From contig JACKDU010000003.1 in assembly GCA_020633335.1 (NCBI GenBank), positions 682,001 to 746,000 of the forward strand: a DNA stretch of 64,000 nucleotides, written 5' to 3'. Shown here piece after piece: positions 54,196 to 62,944 of the stretch. A program made the position numbers and the translations under genes. A model generated the notes under the pieces. It was not told the DNA's origin and ran no database searches. It was given only the letters and a program-made list of their open reading frames with translations. This DNA is from Myxococcales bacterium. GTDB taxonomy: Bacteria; Myxococcota_A; Polyangia; Nannocystales; Nannocystaceae. Positions within the stretch are counted from its first letter, which is position 1; each line of letters begins with the position of its first letter.

Positions 54196-55239
54196 ATGCT
54201 CGTCCGCCTCCAAGCGGAGCAGGAGCGCCTCCTCGCCGCCCTCGCTGAGGTCGCGGACGAGGATGCGCTCTATCAGCTCCAGGTCGCCTACCTCGGCAAG
54301 AAGGGCTCGATCACCGCGCTCTCGAAGGAGCTCGGGCGGGTCTCACCGGATGAGCGCAAGCGCCTCGGCGCCGAGCTCAACCGGGCCAAGGCGGCGATCA
54401 CCGAGGCCCTCGAGGGGCGCCGAGAGGCGCTCCTCGCCGAGGCGCGGGCGCGCGATCTGGCGCGGGTCGAGGACCTGACGATGCCGCCCCGGCGGCCGCC
54501 CTTCGGGACCCTCCACCCCCTGACGATCGCCCGGCGGGCGCTGATCCAGACCTTCCGGCGGATGGGCTTTGACGTCGCCGAGGGGCCGCACGTCGAGCAC
54601 GCGAACTACAACTTCGACGCGCTCAACTTCCAGCCCGATCACCCGGCCCGCGACATGCAGGACACCTTCGGCGTCCGCGACCGCCGCGGCGCCGGGGACC
54701 TCGTCCTCCGCACCCACACCTCGCCGGTGCAGATCCGGGCGATGCTCCAGCGGACCCCGCCGGTCCGGATCATCGCCCCGGGGACCGTCTTCCGCTGCGA
54801 CGACGACGCGACCCACTCGCCGATGTTCCACCAGATCGAGGGGCTCTACGTCGACCGCGGGGTGACGATGGCCGACCTCAAGGCGACGATGATCCAGTTC
54901 ACGGCCGCGTTCTTCGGCCGCGCGCTCGACATCCGCCTTCGGCCCTCGTACTTCCCCTTCGTCGAGCCCGGCGCCGAGCTCGACATGCAGTGCCCCTTCT
55001 GCGGGCGCGCCCGCGGGCAGACCTGCTCGGTGTGCAAGGGCGCCGGCTGGATCGAGCTCGGCGGCTCCGGGATGGTCCACCCGGCGGTCTTCGAGGCCGT
55101 CGGCGTCGACCCCGAGGTCTACACCGGCTGGGCCTTCGGCTTCGGCATCGATCGGATGGCGATGCTGATGTACCAGATCCCCGATCTCCGGCAGATGTTC
55201 GACGGCGACATCCGCTTCCTCCAGAGCTTTCCGGGCTAG
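54196..55239 (+). CDS. pheS: phenylalanine--tRNA ligase alpha subunit
   Basis: 347 residues. An N-terminal coiled-coil (to ~90) binds tRNA; the catalytic core has HPLTIARRALIQTFRRMGFDVAEGPHVE, LRTHTSPVQIRAM, PGTVFRCDDDATHSPMFHQIEGLYVD, PSYFPFVEPGAELDM and FGFGIDRMAMLMYQI. A pair of Cys-x2-Cys (CPFCGRARGQTCSVC) is inserted before the last motif and may bind zinc; this is more elaborate than in E. coli PheS. It pairs with PheT encoded 74 nt downstream. Confidence 0.97.
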   Translation: MLVRLQAEQERLLAALAEVADEDALYQLQVAYLGKKGSITALSKELGRVSPDERKRLGAELNRAKAAITEALEGRREALLAEARARDLARVEDLTMPPRRPPFGTLHPLTIARRALIQTFRRMGFDVAEGPHVEHANYNFDALNFQPDHPARDMQDTFGVRDRRGAGDLVLRTHTSPVQIRAMLQRTPPVRIIAPGTVFRCDDDATHSPMFHQIEGLYVDRGVTMADLKATMIQFTAAFFGRALDIRLRPSYFPFVEPGAELDMQCPFCGRARGQTCSVCKGAGWIELGGSGMVHPAVFEAVGVDPEVYTGWAFGFGIDRMAMLMYQIPDLRQMFDGDIRFLQSFPG

Positions 55240-55313
55240 CCCCTAGCGATCGGCCCCGCACCTCGGGCGCGGGGCCTCGAGATCGAGAGCGCCCGAGAGA
55301 GCGAGCGAGCACG

Positions 55314-57845
55314 ATGCGGATCTCCTGGCAGTGGCTGACCAGCCTCCTCGACCTCCCCGAGGCCGCGCGCCCGAGCGCCGAGGGCCTCGCGGCGATCCTC
55401 ACCAGCGTCGGCCTCGAGGTCGACGGGATCGAGCGGGTGGGGGAGGGCGTCCAGGCGATCATCGTCGGCGAGATCCGGGGCAAGGAGCCCCATCCGCGCG
55501 CCGATCGGCTGACGGTGGTCGCCCTCTTTGACGGCGCCGAGACCCTCCAGGTGGTCTGCGGGGCCCAGAACCTGCCGCCCGTCGGGGGCAAGGTCGCCTT
55601 CGCGCCGGTCGGCGCCAGGCTCCCGAACGGGATGGAGATCGGCGCCCGCGAGGTCCGCGGGGTCGCCTCCAACGGGATGATCTGCTCGGAGACCGAGCTC
55701 GACATCGGCACGGACGACGACGGGATCCTGATCCTCCCGGAGAGCTGGCCGGCCGGCGCCAGGCTCTGCGACCAGGTCCCCGGGATCGTCGACGCGATCC
55801 TCGAGATCGGCGTCACCCCCAACCGCCCGGACGCGCTCGGCCACGTCGGCGTCGCCCGTGACGTCGCGGTCAAGCTCCAGTGCGGGCTCCGCCTCCCCGA
55901 GCTCCGCGCCCCCGAGGTGCCGACCGAGCCCTCGCTGGTGACGATCGACGCGCCCGCCCGCTGCGGCCGCTACCTCGGCTTCGTCGTCGACGGCGTCGAG
56001 GTCGGGCCCTCACCGCTCTGGATGCGGGTCCGCCTCCATCGCCTCGGCCTCCGGGCGATCAACAATTGCGTCGACATCACCAACTTCGTCCTCTTCGAGC
56101 AGGGGCAGCCGCTCCACGCCTTCGATCGCCGCCGCCTCGCCGAGGGGCGGGTGGTCGTGCGGATGGCCGGCGCCAGCGAGCCCTTTGACGCGCTCGACGG
56201 CTCGAAGCACGAGCTCAGCGCCGACGACCTGGTGATCGCCGACGCGTCGATCCCCCAGGCGCTCGCCGGGGTGATGGGCGGCGCGCGCTCGATGGTCGAG
56301 GCCGGCACCTCCGAGCTCCTCCTCGAGGTCGCGTGGTTCCAGCCCTCGGGGATCCGCGCGAGCGCCCGCCGCCACGCGCTCTCCTCCGACTCGAGCTACC
56401 GCTTCGAGCGCGGGGTCGATCACGGCGAGGGCCTCGATCGCGCCGCCCTGCGGGCGCTCCAGCTCCTGGGCGAGCTGGCCGGAGGGACATGTCGTGCCAA
56501 GGCCGAGGGCCGCGGCGAGGTGCCGGCGCGGCCGCGGATCGTCCTCCGCCTCGCCCGGGTCCATCACCTCCTCGGGATGCCGGTCGGCCCCGCCGAGGCC
56601 CTGCGGATCCTCCAGGGGCTCGGCGTCGAGGTCGAGCATGCCGAGCCGGTCACCCCCTGGACCTGCGTCGCCCCGAGCCACCGGCCGGATCTCCAGCGCG
56701 AGGTCGATCTCATCGAGGAGCTGATGCGCTTCCACGGCCTCGACGATCTGCCGGCCGAGGCGACCGTCCCGAGCGCGCCGGCGGACGAGCGCCCCGACCC
56801 GCGGGCCGACCTCCGGGATCGGCTCACGGACGCGCTCCGCGAGGTCGGCCTCCACGAGCTGGTCGCCTACGCCTTCACCCACCCCGACAAGCTCCGCCCC
56901 TTCCTCGGGCCCGGCGGGGAGGCGGCGATCGTCCACCTCCAGAACCCGCTGCGGGTGCCGCTCTCGGTGATGCGCACCCACCTGATCCCCGACCTCCTCG
57001 ACGCCCTCGAGGTCAACGTCGCCCGCCATAGCCACCCGCTCCGCCTCTTCCAGGTCGGCCGGGTCTACGCCTGGCGGTCGGAGGTCGGCGAGGCGGGGGC
57101 GATCGATCCGCGGCGGGCCGCCGATCTCGAGGTGATCGACGCGCTCCTCCCCGAGGAGCGTGAGGAGGCGGCGATCCTCCTCCACGGCGGCGAGGCCGAG
57201 GACGCGCGCGCGGCCGTCGGCGCGCTGGTCCACGCGCTCGCTCGCCTCGGCTACCAGCCGCGGGTCGAGCCCTTCGCCGCCGACGCGCGGGTCGCCTTCC
57301 TCCACCCCGGCGTCCAGGCGCGGATCGGCGTCCGCGTCGATGATCCCTCGGCGCCGGTCGCCTGGGTCGGCTACGCCGGCGAGCTCCACCCCGACGCGCT
57401 GGTCGGCCGCGAGCTCGGCGGCCGCGGTCGGGCCTACGTCGGCGTGATCGATCTCGGGAAATTGCCGCCGCGGCCGACCCCGATCGCCAGCGATCGCCCG
57501 CGCTTCCCGGCGACCAGCCGCGACCTCTCGCTCGAGATCCCGCTCGGGATCGCCGCGTCGGCGGTCGTCGACGCGCTCGCCCTCGCGGCCGCGGGGCTCT
57601 GCGCCGACGTCACCGGCGATCGCCCGCGCCTCGCCGGCGACGGGATCAGCCCGGGGATCGAGGTCGTCGAGGAGTACCGCGGCCAGGGGGTCGCCGAGGG
57701 CCGCCGCGCGCTCCTCCTCCGCCTCCACTACCGGGCCGAGGAGCGGACGCTCACCGACGCCGAGGTCCAGGAGCTCCACCAGGCGATCGTCGCCAGCGCC
57801 TGCGGCGGGCTCAGCCGACCGGACGCGGAGGTCCGGGTGCGCTAG
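55314..57845 (+). CDS. pheT: phenylalanine--tRNA ligase beta subunit
   Basis: 843 residues. Domains in order: N-terminal EMAP/tRNA-binding region (GEIRGKEPHPRADRLTVV, VVCGAQN; ~40-155), B1 and editing B3/B4 region (FVLFEQGQPLHAFDRRRL, LAGVMGGARSMVEAGT, SSYRFERGVDHG), B5 (~410-480), catalytic-like core (AFTHPDKLRPFL, PLRVPLSVMRTHLIPDLLDAL) and C-terminal anticodon-binding B8 (RFPATSRDLSLEIP...). It lies in the thrS-pheT operon order. The start ATG is set by fit to the family N-terminus. It edits Tyr mischarged on tRNA-Phe. Confidence 0.97.
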   Translation: MRISWQWLTSLLDLPEAARPSAEGLAAILTSVGLEVDGIERVGEGVQAIIVGEIRGKEPHPRADRLTVVALFDGAETLQVVCGAQNLPPVGGKVAFAPVGARLPNGMEIGAREVRGVASNGMICSETELDIGTDDDGILILPESWPAGARLCDQVPGIVDAILEIGVTPNRPDALGHVGVARDVAVKLQCGLRLPELRAPEVPTEPSLVTIDAPARCGRYLGFVVDGVEVGPSPLWMRVRLHRLGLRAINNCVDITNFVLFEQGQPLHAFDRRRLAEGRVVVRMAGASEPFDALDGSKHELSADDLVIADASIPQALAGVMGGARSMVEAGTSELLLEVAWFQPSGIRASARRHALSSDSSYRFERGVDHGEGLDRAALRALQLLGELAGGTCRAKAEGRGEVPARPRIVLRLARVHHLLGMPVGPAEALRILQGLGVEVEHAEPVTPWTCVAPSHRPDLQREVDLIEELMRFHGLDDLPAEATVPSAPADERPDPRADLRDRLTDALREVGLHELVAYAFTHPDKLRPFLGPGGEAAIVHLQNPLRVPLSVMRTHLIPDLLDALEVNVARHSHPLRLFQVGRVYAWRSEVGEAGAIDPRRAADLEVIDALLPEEREEAAILLHGGEAEDARAAVGALVHALARLGYQPRVEPFAADARVAFLHPGVQARIGVRVDDPSAPVAWVGYAGELHPDALVGRELGGRGRAYVGVIDLGKLPPRPTPIASDRPRFPATSRDLSLEIPLGIAASAVVDALALAAAGLCADVTGDRPRLAGDGISPGIEVVEEYRGQGVAEGRRALLLRLHYRAEERTLTDAEVQELHQAIVASACGGLSRPDAEVRVR

Positions 57846-57909
57846 CGCCCCTGCGCCGCTCGCGCGGCGCCCCTTGCATGCTCCTCCACGATCGCGTGAT
57901 CATTGACCA

Positions 57910-58194
57910 ATGACCAAGGCCGACATCGTCGATCGCGTCTGTGAGAAGGTCGGCGGCTTCTCCAAGAAGGACGCCGCCGATCTCGTCGATCTGGTCTTCA
58001 ACACGATGAAGGACGCCCTGGTCGAGGGCGACAAGATCAAGATCTCGGGCTTCGGCAACTTCGTCGTCCGCGACAAGGATCCGCGGCCTGGTCGCAACCC
58101 GCAGACTGGCGACGAGATCATGATCGATGCCCACAAGGCGCTGACCTTCAAGCCGAGCAACATCCTCCGCGGGATCCTCAACCCCGAGAAGTGA
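57910..58194 (+). CDS. ihfA: integration host factor alpha-like DNA-bending protein
   Basis: 94 residues of the HU/IHF fold: TKADIVDRVCEKVGGFSKKDAADLV, then ISGFGNFVVRDKDPRPGRNP with the DNA-intercalating Pro and Gly-Phe-Gly, and ITGDEI-like TGDEIMIDAHKALTFKPS. Genome position after pheT and before a MerR gene is the normal ihfA place in proteobacteria, which supports IHF-alpha rather than HU. The stop overlaps the merR start (TGATG). Confidence 0.93.
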   Translation: MTKADIVDRVCEKVGGFSKKDAADLVDLVFNTMKDALVEGDKIKISGFGNFVVRDKDPRPGRNPQTGDEIMIDAHKALTFKPSNILRGILNPEK

Positions 58195-58736
58195 TGGCCG
58201 GCGGGCGGCGAGCGCGGGTCAAGACCAGCGGGCCGACGGCGGCCGCGGCCGACGGCCTCGGCACCGACAAGCTCTACTTCAAGATCGGCGAGGTCGCGGC
58301 GATCGTCGGCGTCGAGCCCCACGTCCTCCGCTTCTGGGAGGGGGAGTTTCGCGGGCTGCGGCCGAGCAAGTCGCGCTCCGGGCAGCGGGTCTATCGCCGC
58401 CGCGACGTCGAGCTGATCCTCAAGATCCGCCACCTCCTCGACGTCGAGCGCCTGACGATCGCCGGCGCCCGCCAGCGCCTCGGCGAGGCCGCGGCCGAGA
58501 CCCCGCCGGCGCCGGCGATGGCCGCCTACGTCGCCCAACAGAGCGGCGCGCGGCTCGGGCGAGCGATCGCCGAGCTCCGGGCGCTCGTCGATCGACCGAT
58601 GGATCCGGCGCTCGACGCCGATCCGCTGGGGGCGATCGTCGGCAGCGGCGGCGCCCAGGGGCTCCTCGACGCCAACGAGGCGGCGACCGGGAGCCGCCAG
58701 CCGCTCCTCGGGCGGCCGCCGCGGGGACGGCGGTGA
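58194..58736 (+). CDS. MerR-family transcriptional regulator
   Basis: 180 residues. After a ~30-residue basic N-terminus, KIGEVAAIVGVEPHVLRFWEGEF and YRRRDVELILKIRHLLD form the winged HTH of the MerR family, followed by a short helix (ARQRLGEAA). The C-terminal part is not a metal-binding cysteine module. MerR-type genes directly after ihfA are usual in many proteobacteria, with unknown targets. A GTG at 58191 is an alternative start. The stop overlaps the next start (GTGA). Confidence 0.9.
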   Translation: MAGGRRARVKTSGPTAAAADGLGTDKLYFKIGEVAAIVGVEPHVLRFWEGEFRGLRPSKSRSGQRVYRRRDVELILKIRHLLDVERLTIAGARQRLGEAAAETPPAPAMAAYVAQQSGARLGRAIAELRALVDRPMDPALDADPLGAIVGSGGAQGLLDANEAATGSRQPLLGRPPRGRR

Positions 58737-59455
58737 GCGAGCGCCCGCACTCCCCGTCGATCCTCGCGGGCCGCGGCCTCGCCGGGGTCGCCGTGCTCGT
58801 CGCGCTCGTCGCCTGCGCGTCGCGTTCGCGCGGGGCAGAGGAGGGGAGCGCGGCGCCTTTGGACGAGCCCGAGGCCGAGGTCGCGGCGGCGGTGGAGCCC
58901 TCGACCCAGGAGTCCGACTCGATCCCGCCGAGCGCGGTTGATCCCCGGGACGATCCGCTCCTCAGGGATCTCCTCCTCGCCCAGAGCCGCGAGCCACGGC
59001 ATGCGAGGCCGGCGGCGGTCGCCGAGGGGCCGCGATCGCGTTGCATGGAGATCCCCGACGACGCGCCGCAGGAGTACTCGCGCTGTGTCTGCGAGATCAC
59101 CTGCGCCCGGACGATCGATCTCGCCGCCCTCGCTCGGCGCCTCCCGAATCCCCGCGGCGCCCGCGAGGACATCGATCGACTCCTCAACGCGGAGGGCCGC
59201 GGCTCGATTCGCTACCCCTACGTCGAGGTCGATGGCCTCTGGATCGAGTTCGATCGCGACGGTCGGGTGACCCAGTGCTCGCACAGCGTCGCCAGGATCC
59301 CGGGTTCGGCGTTCTCGACGGTCTGTCCCGCAGGCTCGCCGGCGGGCGCGGGCGCGGGCGCTGGCGCTAGCTCACAGGGCGCTGAAATCACACCAGAGAG
59401 CCCAGCAACGGACGCTGGCACGCGGACTCTCGCGGACCCGGTCGAGCCCCGCTGA
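58733..59455 (+). CDS. lipoprotein of unknown function
   Basis: 240 residues; GTG start overlaps the merR stop. Signal peptide with lipobox LVALVAC. A Glu/Ala-rich stretch follows, then a central part with cysteines (CMEIPDDAPQEYSRCVCEITC) and YVEVDGLWIEFDRDGRVTQC, suggesting a small disulfide-bonded domain. The tail is an Ala/Gly-rich run (AGAGAGAGA) and disordered. No family recognised. It is probably co-transcribed with merR. Confidence 0.7.
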   Translation: MSERPHSPSILAGRGLAGVAVLVALVACASRSRGAEEGSAAPLDEPEAEVAAAVEPSTQESDSIPPSAVDPRDDPLLRDLLLAQSREPRHARPAAVAEGPRSRCMEIPDDAPQEYSRCVCEITCARTIDLAALARRLPNPRGAREDIDRLLNAEGRGSIRYPYVEVDGLWIEFDRDGRVTQCSHSVARIPGSAFSTVCPAGSPAGAGAGAGASSQGAEITPESPATDAGTRTLADPVEPR

Positions 59456-59464
59456 ACTAGAGGC

Positions 59465-59493
59465 TTGCAGCCGCGCAAGCGAGGCTGTATATG
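59465..59493 (+). promoter_or_regulatory. promoter of tRNA-Pro
   Basis: TTGCAG (59465-59470), 17-nt spacer, TATATG (59488-59493). Transcription would begin near 59500, 6 nt before the mature tRNA. Confidence 0.75.
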
Positions 59494-59505
59494 GTGCGTC
59501 CGCTT

Positions 59506-59582
<77 letters not shown>

Positions 59583-59587
59583 AGCGG

Positions 59588-59618
59588 AGACCGGGACCTG
59601 ATCCCGGTCTTCTTTTTT
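59588..59618 (+). terminator. Rho-independent terminator after tRNA-Pro
   Basis: AGACCGGGA (59588-59596) and TCCCGGTCT (59602-59610) pair over 9 bp with a 5-nt loop, followed by TCTTTTTT. The clearest intrinsic terminator in the window. Confidence 0.92.
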
Positions 59619-59679
59619 CAGGGGTGGCCCCGGCTCATCCGGCCGGGGCCACCCCGCCTATCGAGCCGCAGGAGCCGCG

Positions 59680-60489
59680 ATGAAGCGACCGCTGATCCTC
59701 GTGACCAACGACGACGGGGTGCTCGCGCCCGGGATCGCCGACCTGGCGGCGGCCGTCGCCCCGCTCGGCGAGGTCGTCGTCTGCGCCCCCGAGACCGAGC
59801 GGAGCGGCGCGAGCCAGGCGATCACCCTCCACTCCCACCTCCGGGCGACCCACGTCCGGGAGCGCTGGTGGGCGGTCAACGGCACGCCGGTCGACTGCGT
59901 GTATCTGGCGATCCTCCACCTCTGCGATCGTCGCCCGGACCTCGTGATCTCCGGGATCAACCCCGGCTTCAACCTCGGCACCGACGTCTTCTACTCGGGC
60001 ACCGTCGGGGGCGCGGCCGAGGGCTTCCTCCGGGGATCGCCGGCGATCGCGATCTCGGTCCCCCACGGCCAGCCGACGACGATCGCGGTCCCCTGGGCCC
60101 GGCGCCTCGCCGCTCAGGTGCTCGCCCGCGGCGAGCGCGTGCTCCTCAACGTCAACCTCCCCGAGGTCGTCCACCCCCACGAGATCGAGCTGCCGCTCGC
60201 CGACGAGGAGCTCCACCGCCGCGCCGCGGCCCTCCGCCCGGTGCTGACCCGCCTCGGTCGCCGCGACTACCAGGAGTACGTCGAGGAGCGGACCGATCTC
60301 CGCGGCCGGCCCTACTTCTGGATCGGCGGCCCGCCCGAGGAGACGCCGAATCAGGAGGGCCAGGACACCTGGGCGGTCGCTCAGGGGATGGTCGCAATTG
60401 CGCCGCTTGTGCTCGACATCTCGGCGCCGGATCTGGAACCTTACGGGCACCTGGTCGCCGACGGCGACCCCACCGGAGGAGAGCCGTGA
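59680..60489 (+). CDS. surE: 5'/3'-nucleotidase SurE
   Basis: 269 residues with the SurE metal site LVTNDDGVLAPG (Asp-Asp), SGASQAIT, VNGTPVDCVYLAI, ISGINPGFNLGTDVFYSGTVGGAAEG and a C-terminal region with DTWAVAQGMVAIAPL. It removes phosphate from nucleoside monophosphates and short polyphosphates in stationary-phase physiology. GCAGGAGC precedes the ATG. The stop overlaps the apt start (GTGA), linking it to purine salvage. Confidence 0.96.
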   Translation: MKRPLILVTNDDGVLAPGIADLAAAVAPLGEVVVCAPETERSGASQAITLHSHLRATHVRERWWAVNGTPVDCVYLAILHLCDRRPDLVISGINPGFNLGTDVFYSGTVGGAAEGFLRGSPAIAISVPHGQPTTIAVPWARRLAAQVLARGERVLLNVNLPEVVHPHEIELPLADEELHRRAAALRPVLTRLGRRDYQEYVEERTDLRGRPYFWIGGPPEETPNQEGQDTWAVAQGMVAIAPLVLDISAPDLEPYGHLVADGDPTGGEP

Positions 60490-61067
60490 CCGCCCAGCCC
60501 CGAGACCGCCTCAGCGACGACGCCCGCGCCAGCGCCCACGCCCGGGTCGCCCACCTGATCCGCTCGGTCGCCGACTTCCCCAAGCCGGGGATCCTCTTCC
60601 GCGACATCACCCCGGTGCTCCACGACCCCCAGGGGCTCGACAACGCGGTCGCCCTGATGATCGACCGGGTCGGCGATCTCGTCCGCGAGCACGGGCGGAT
60701 CGATCGGATCGTCGGTATCGAGTCGCGCGGCTTCCTCTTCGGGATGGCGATCGCCGCGCTCCTCAAGGTCGGCTTCGTGCCGGTGCGCAAGCCGGGCAAG
60801 CTCCCGGCGGCGACCATCGAGGAGAGCTACGCCCTCGAGTACGGGACCGATCGCCTGCAGCTCCACGCCGACGCGGTGACCCCGGGGGATCGGGTGATCA
60901 TCGTCGATGATCTCCTGGCGACCGGCGGGACGGCCGGGGCGACCTGCGCCCTGGTCGAGCGCCTCGGCGGCAAGGTCGAGGCCTGCCTCTTCCTGATCGA
61001 GCTCGAGGCGCTGGGCGGCCGGGCCCGCCTCCACGATCGTCGGATCGAGTCGGTCCTCCGCTATTGA
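60486..61067 (+). CDS. apt: adenine phosphoribosyltransferase
   Basis: 193 residues from GTG 60486. It forms AMP from adenine and PRPP. Family blocks are FPKPGILFRDITPVLHDP, GIESRGFLFGMAIA, PVRKPGKLPA, YALEYGTDRLQLH, and the PRPP-binding motif VIIVDDLLATGGTAGA. Normal length, with a slightly long N-terminus. The 4-base overlap with surE suggests coordinated nucleotide turnover. Confidence 0.96.
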   Translation: MTAQPRDRLSDDARASAHARVAHLIRSVADFPKPGILFRDITPVLHDPQGLDNAVALMIDRVGDLVREHGRIDRIVGIESRGFLFGMAIAALLKVGFVPVRKPGKLPAATIEESYALEYGTDRLQLHADAVTPGDRVIIVDDLLATGGTAGATCALVERLGGKVEACLFLIELEALGGRARLHDRRIESVLRY

Positions 61068-61144
61068 GCGAGTGCCGGCGGCCGAAGTGCGCAGGGATCG
61101 CGGTCTCGCGGGCTCTTCGACCCGTCCACCCTCCGAAACGTGAA

Positions 61145-61172
61145 GAGACGCCTCGCATGTGCGAGGCGTCTC
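61145..61172. terminator. long perfect hairpin between apt and trxA
   Basis: GAGACGCCTCGCA (61145-61157) and TGCGAGGCGTCTC (61160-61172) are perfect inverted repeats of 13 nt with 2 nt between. It stands between two convergent genes and can work for both. No T-tract. Confidence 0.7.
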
Positions 61173-61205
61173 CATGGGGTCGTCCTGCGGGAGGGGGGCC
61201 GCGGA

Positions 61206-61538
<333 letters not shown>

Positions 61539-61642
61539 GGTCGGCGGTCGATCTTCGAGGCTGGGGGTCTTCGCGGCGCGCCAGGGCCCCGTACCCGGCG
61601 GCGGGGGAGAGCATGGGCCCTGGTCCGGGGGAGCGCAAGGTG

Positions 61643-61672
61643 TTGTGGACGCGCCGGCCGATTGGCTACCAT
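61643..61672 (+). promoter_or_regulatory. promoter of the 61682 gene
   Basis: TTGTGG (61643-61648), 18-nt spacer, TACCAT (61667-61672). The ATG follows after 9 nt, again implying a leaderless or nearly leaderless mRNA. Confidence 0.5.
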
Positions 61673-61681
61673 CGGCCGACC

Positions 61682-62059
61682 ATGCCGCGGATCTTCATCG
61701 CCCAATCCCTCGTCGACGGCTGGATCTCCGGCGGCAAGGCGCAACTCGACCGCGACATCCTCCGCGTCGGCGGGGGGGGGGGCACCTTCGACCTCTTCAT
61801 CAACCCGGCGGTCTACTTCGACCGGATCGACGGGAGCGAGAGCGACGACGCCGGGGTGATCGGCAAGGTGAAGACCTCGCAGGAGCTCGCGCAGATGGAC
61901 GCCGAGCACTACGAGACCTCGGTCGTGCTCGGCGACGCCGCCTACACCGTGGTCCCGGGGATCCTCGCGGTCGCGGTGGATCCCCAGGGGGCCGAGATCA
62001 CGCTCGACGGGGCGACCTGGGGCCACCTCTGCGGGGCCCTCGAGGCCCTCCCGACCTAG
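61682..62059 (+). CDS. small hypothetical protein with G11 tract
   Basis: 125 residues: MPRIFIAQSLVDGWISGGKAQ at the start, a beta-rich centre, and VVPGILAVAVDPQGAEITLDG with GATWGHLCGALEALPT at the end. No signal or TM helix. An 11-G run in codons 31-34 encodes a GGGGG stretch and could slip. Divergent from trxA. Function unknown; the protein-like composition and promoter-like pair support it as real. Confidence 0.75.
   Translation: MPRIFIAQSLVDGWISGGKAQLDRDILRVGGGGGTFDLFINPAVYFDRIDGSESDDAGVIGKVKTSQELAQMDAEHYETSVVLGDAAYTVVPGILAVAVDPQGAEITLDGATWGHLCGALEALPT
61772..61782 (+). repeat. poly-G tract (11 G) in coding sequence
   Basis: Eleven consecutive G residues within the 61682 gene. A gain or loss of one base would shift the frame and truncate or fuse the protein, the classical layout of a phase-variable locus, though no other evidence exists. 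Confidence 0.95.
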
Positions 62060-62146
62060 TAGCCACCCTCGCGCGACCCCCCGCAGCCGGTCGATAGGCT
62101 GCTACGCTTGCCCGCCGGGACCTCGTCCGGGCGAGGCCGCTCGTCG

Positions 62147-62944
62147 ATGCTGATCCTCTTCATCCTCGCCGCCCTGACCTACGCGGCCTCGTCGCTCGCC
62201 TACGCGGTCGAGCGCGGCGCGTCGTCGGAGCGCGCGCGATGGTGGGCTCGCCTCCTCCTGGCCTTCGCCGGGCTCCTCCACTTCGCGTGGATCGGCGCCC
62301 AGAGTGCGGGGGGAGAGCACCCCTTCGGCTCGGTCGCCCGCGTGATCTCGTTCGGCGCGGTGATCACCGTCGGCCTCTTCTTCGCGGTCGCCCGCGGCCG
62401 CTCGCTCGCCGGCCTCGGGGCGATCATCGCCCCCCTCGGCCTCATCGGCCTGGTGATCGGCGTCGGCCTCGACGTCGCCGGCGTCGTCCCGCGGATGCCG
62501 GCCTCGGCCGGCCTCACCCGCCTCCACATCGGCCTGGCGACCGCCGGCCTCGCGGGCTTCATCCTCGCCGCCGGGGTCGCGGCGGTCTACCTGGCGATGG
62601 AGCGCCGCCTCCGGACCCGCCGCTTCAAGCCGAGCCCGGGCGGCGGCGGGGCCTCGCTGAGCGGCCTCGATCGCCTCCATCACCGGGTGATGATGGTGGT
62701 GACGCCGATCTTCACCTTGGCGATCGTCACCGGCGTCCTCTGGATCGTCCAGGCGGGCGGCGTCGGCACGCTCCGCGCCCGCTGGTTCGAGCTGGCGATC
62801 GGCGGCGTCGCCTGGCTGGCGAGCGTCGCCGTCCTCGGGCTCCGGGCGGCGCTCGGCTTCCGCGGGCGGCGAGCGGCGGTCCTCACCCTCGTCGCCTTCG
62901 TCTGCACCCTGGCGATCCTCGCGTACTACGGGGTCCGGCAATGA
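62147..62944 (+). CDS. hemX: HemX/CcsA-like cytochrome c assembly membrane protein
   Basis: 265 residues from ATG 62147 with about eight hydrophobic helices (LILFILAALTYAASSLAY, LLLAFAGLLHFAWIGA, VISFGAVITVGLFFAVA, ...). The CcmC/CcsA family carries conserved His in these helices; here LLHFAW, TRLHIGLA and DRLHHRVMM hold candidates for haem contacts. It sits directly upstream of hemA with an ATGA overlap, as hemX does in many bacteria. A TTG at 62108 is an alternative start with a TAGGCT hexamer 7 nt before it. It may control glutamyl-tRNA reductase level or haem export (family knowledge is limited). Confidence 0.82.
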   Translation: MLILFILAALTYAASSLAYAVERGASSERARWWARLLLAFAGLLHFAWIGAQSAGGEHPFGSVARVISFGAVITVGLFFAVARGRSLAGLGAIIAPLGLIGLVIGVGLDVAGVVPRMPASAGLTRLHIGLATAGLAGFILAAGVAAVYLAMERRLRTRRFKPSPGGGGASLSGLDRLHHRVMMVVTPIFTLAIVTGVLWIVQAGGVGTLRARWFELAIGGVAWLASVAVLGLRAALGFRGRRAAVLTLVAFVCTLAILAYYGVRQ

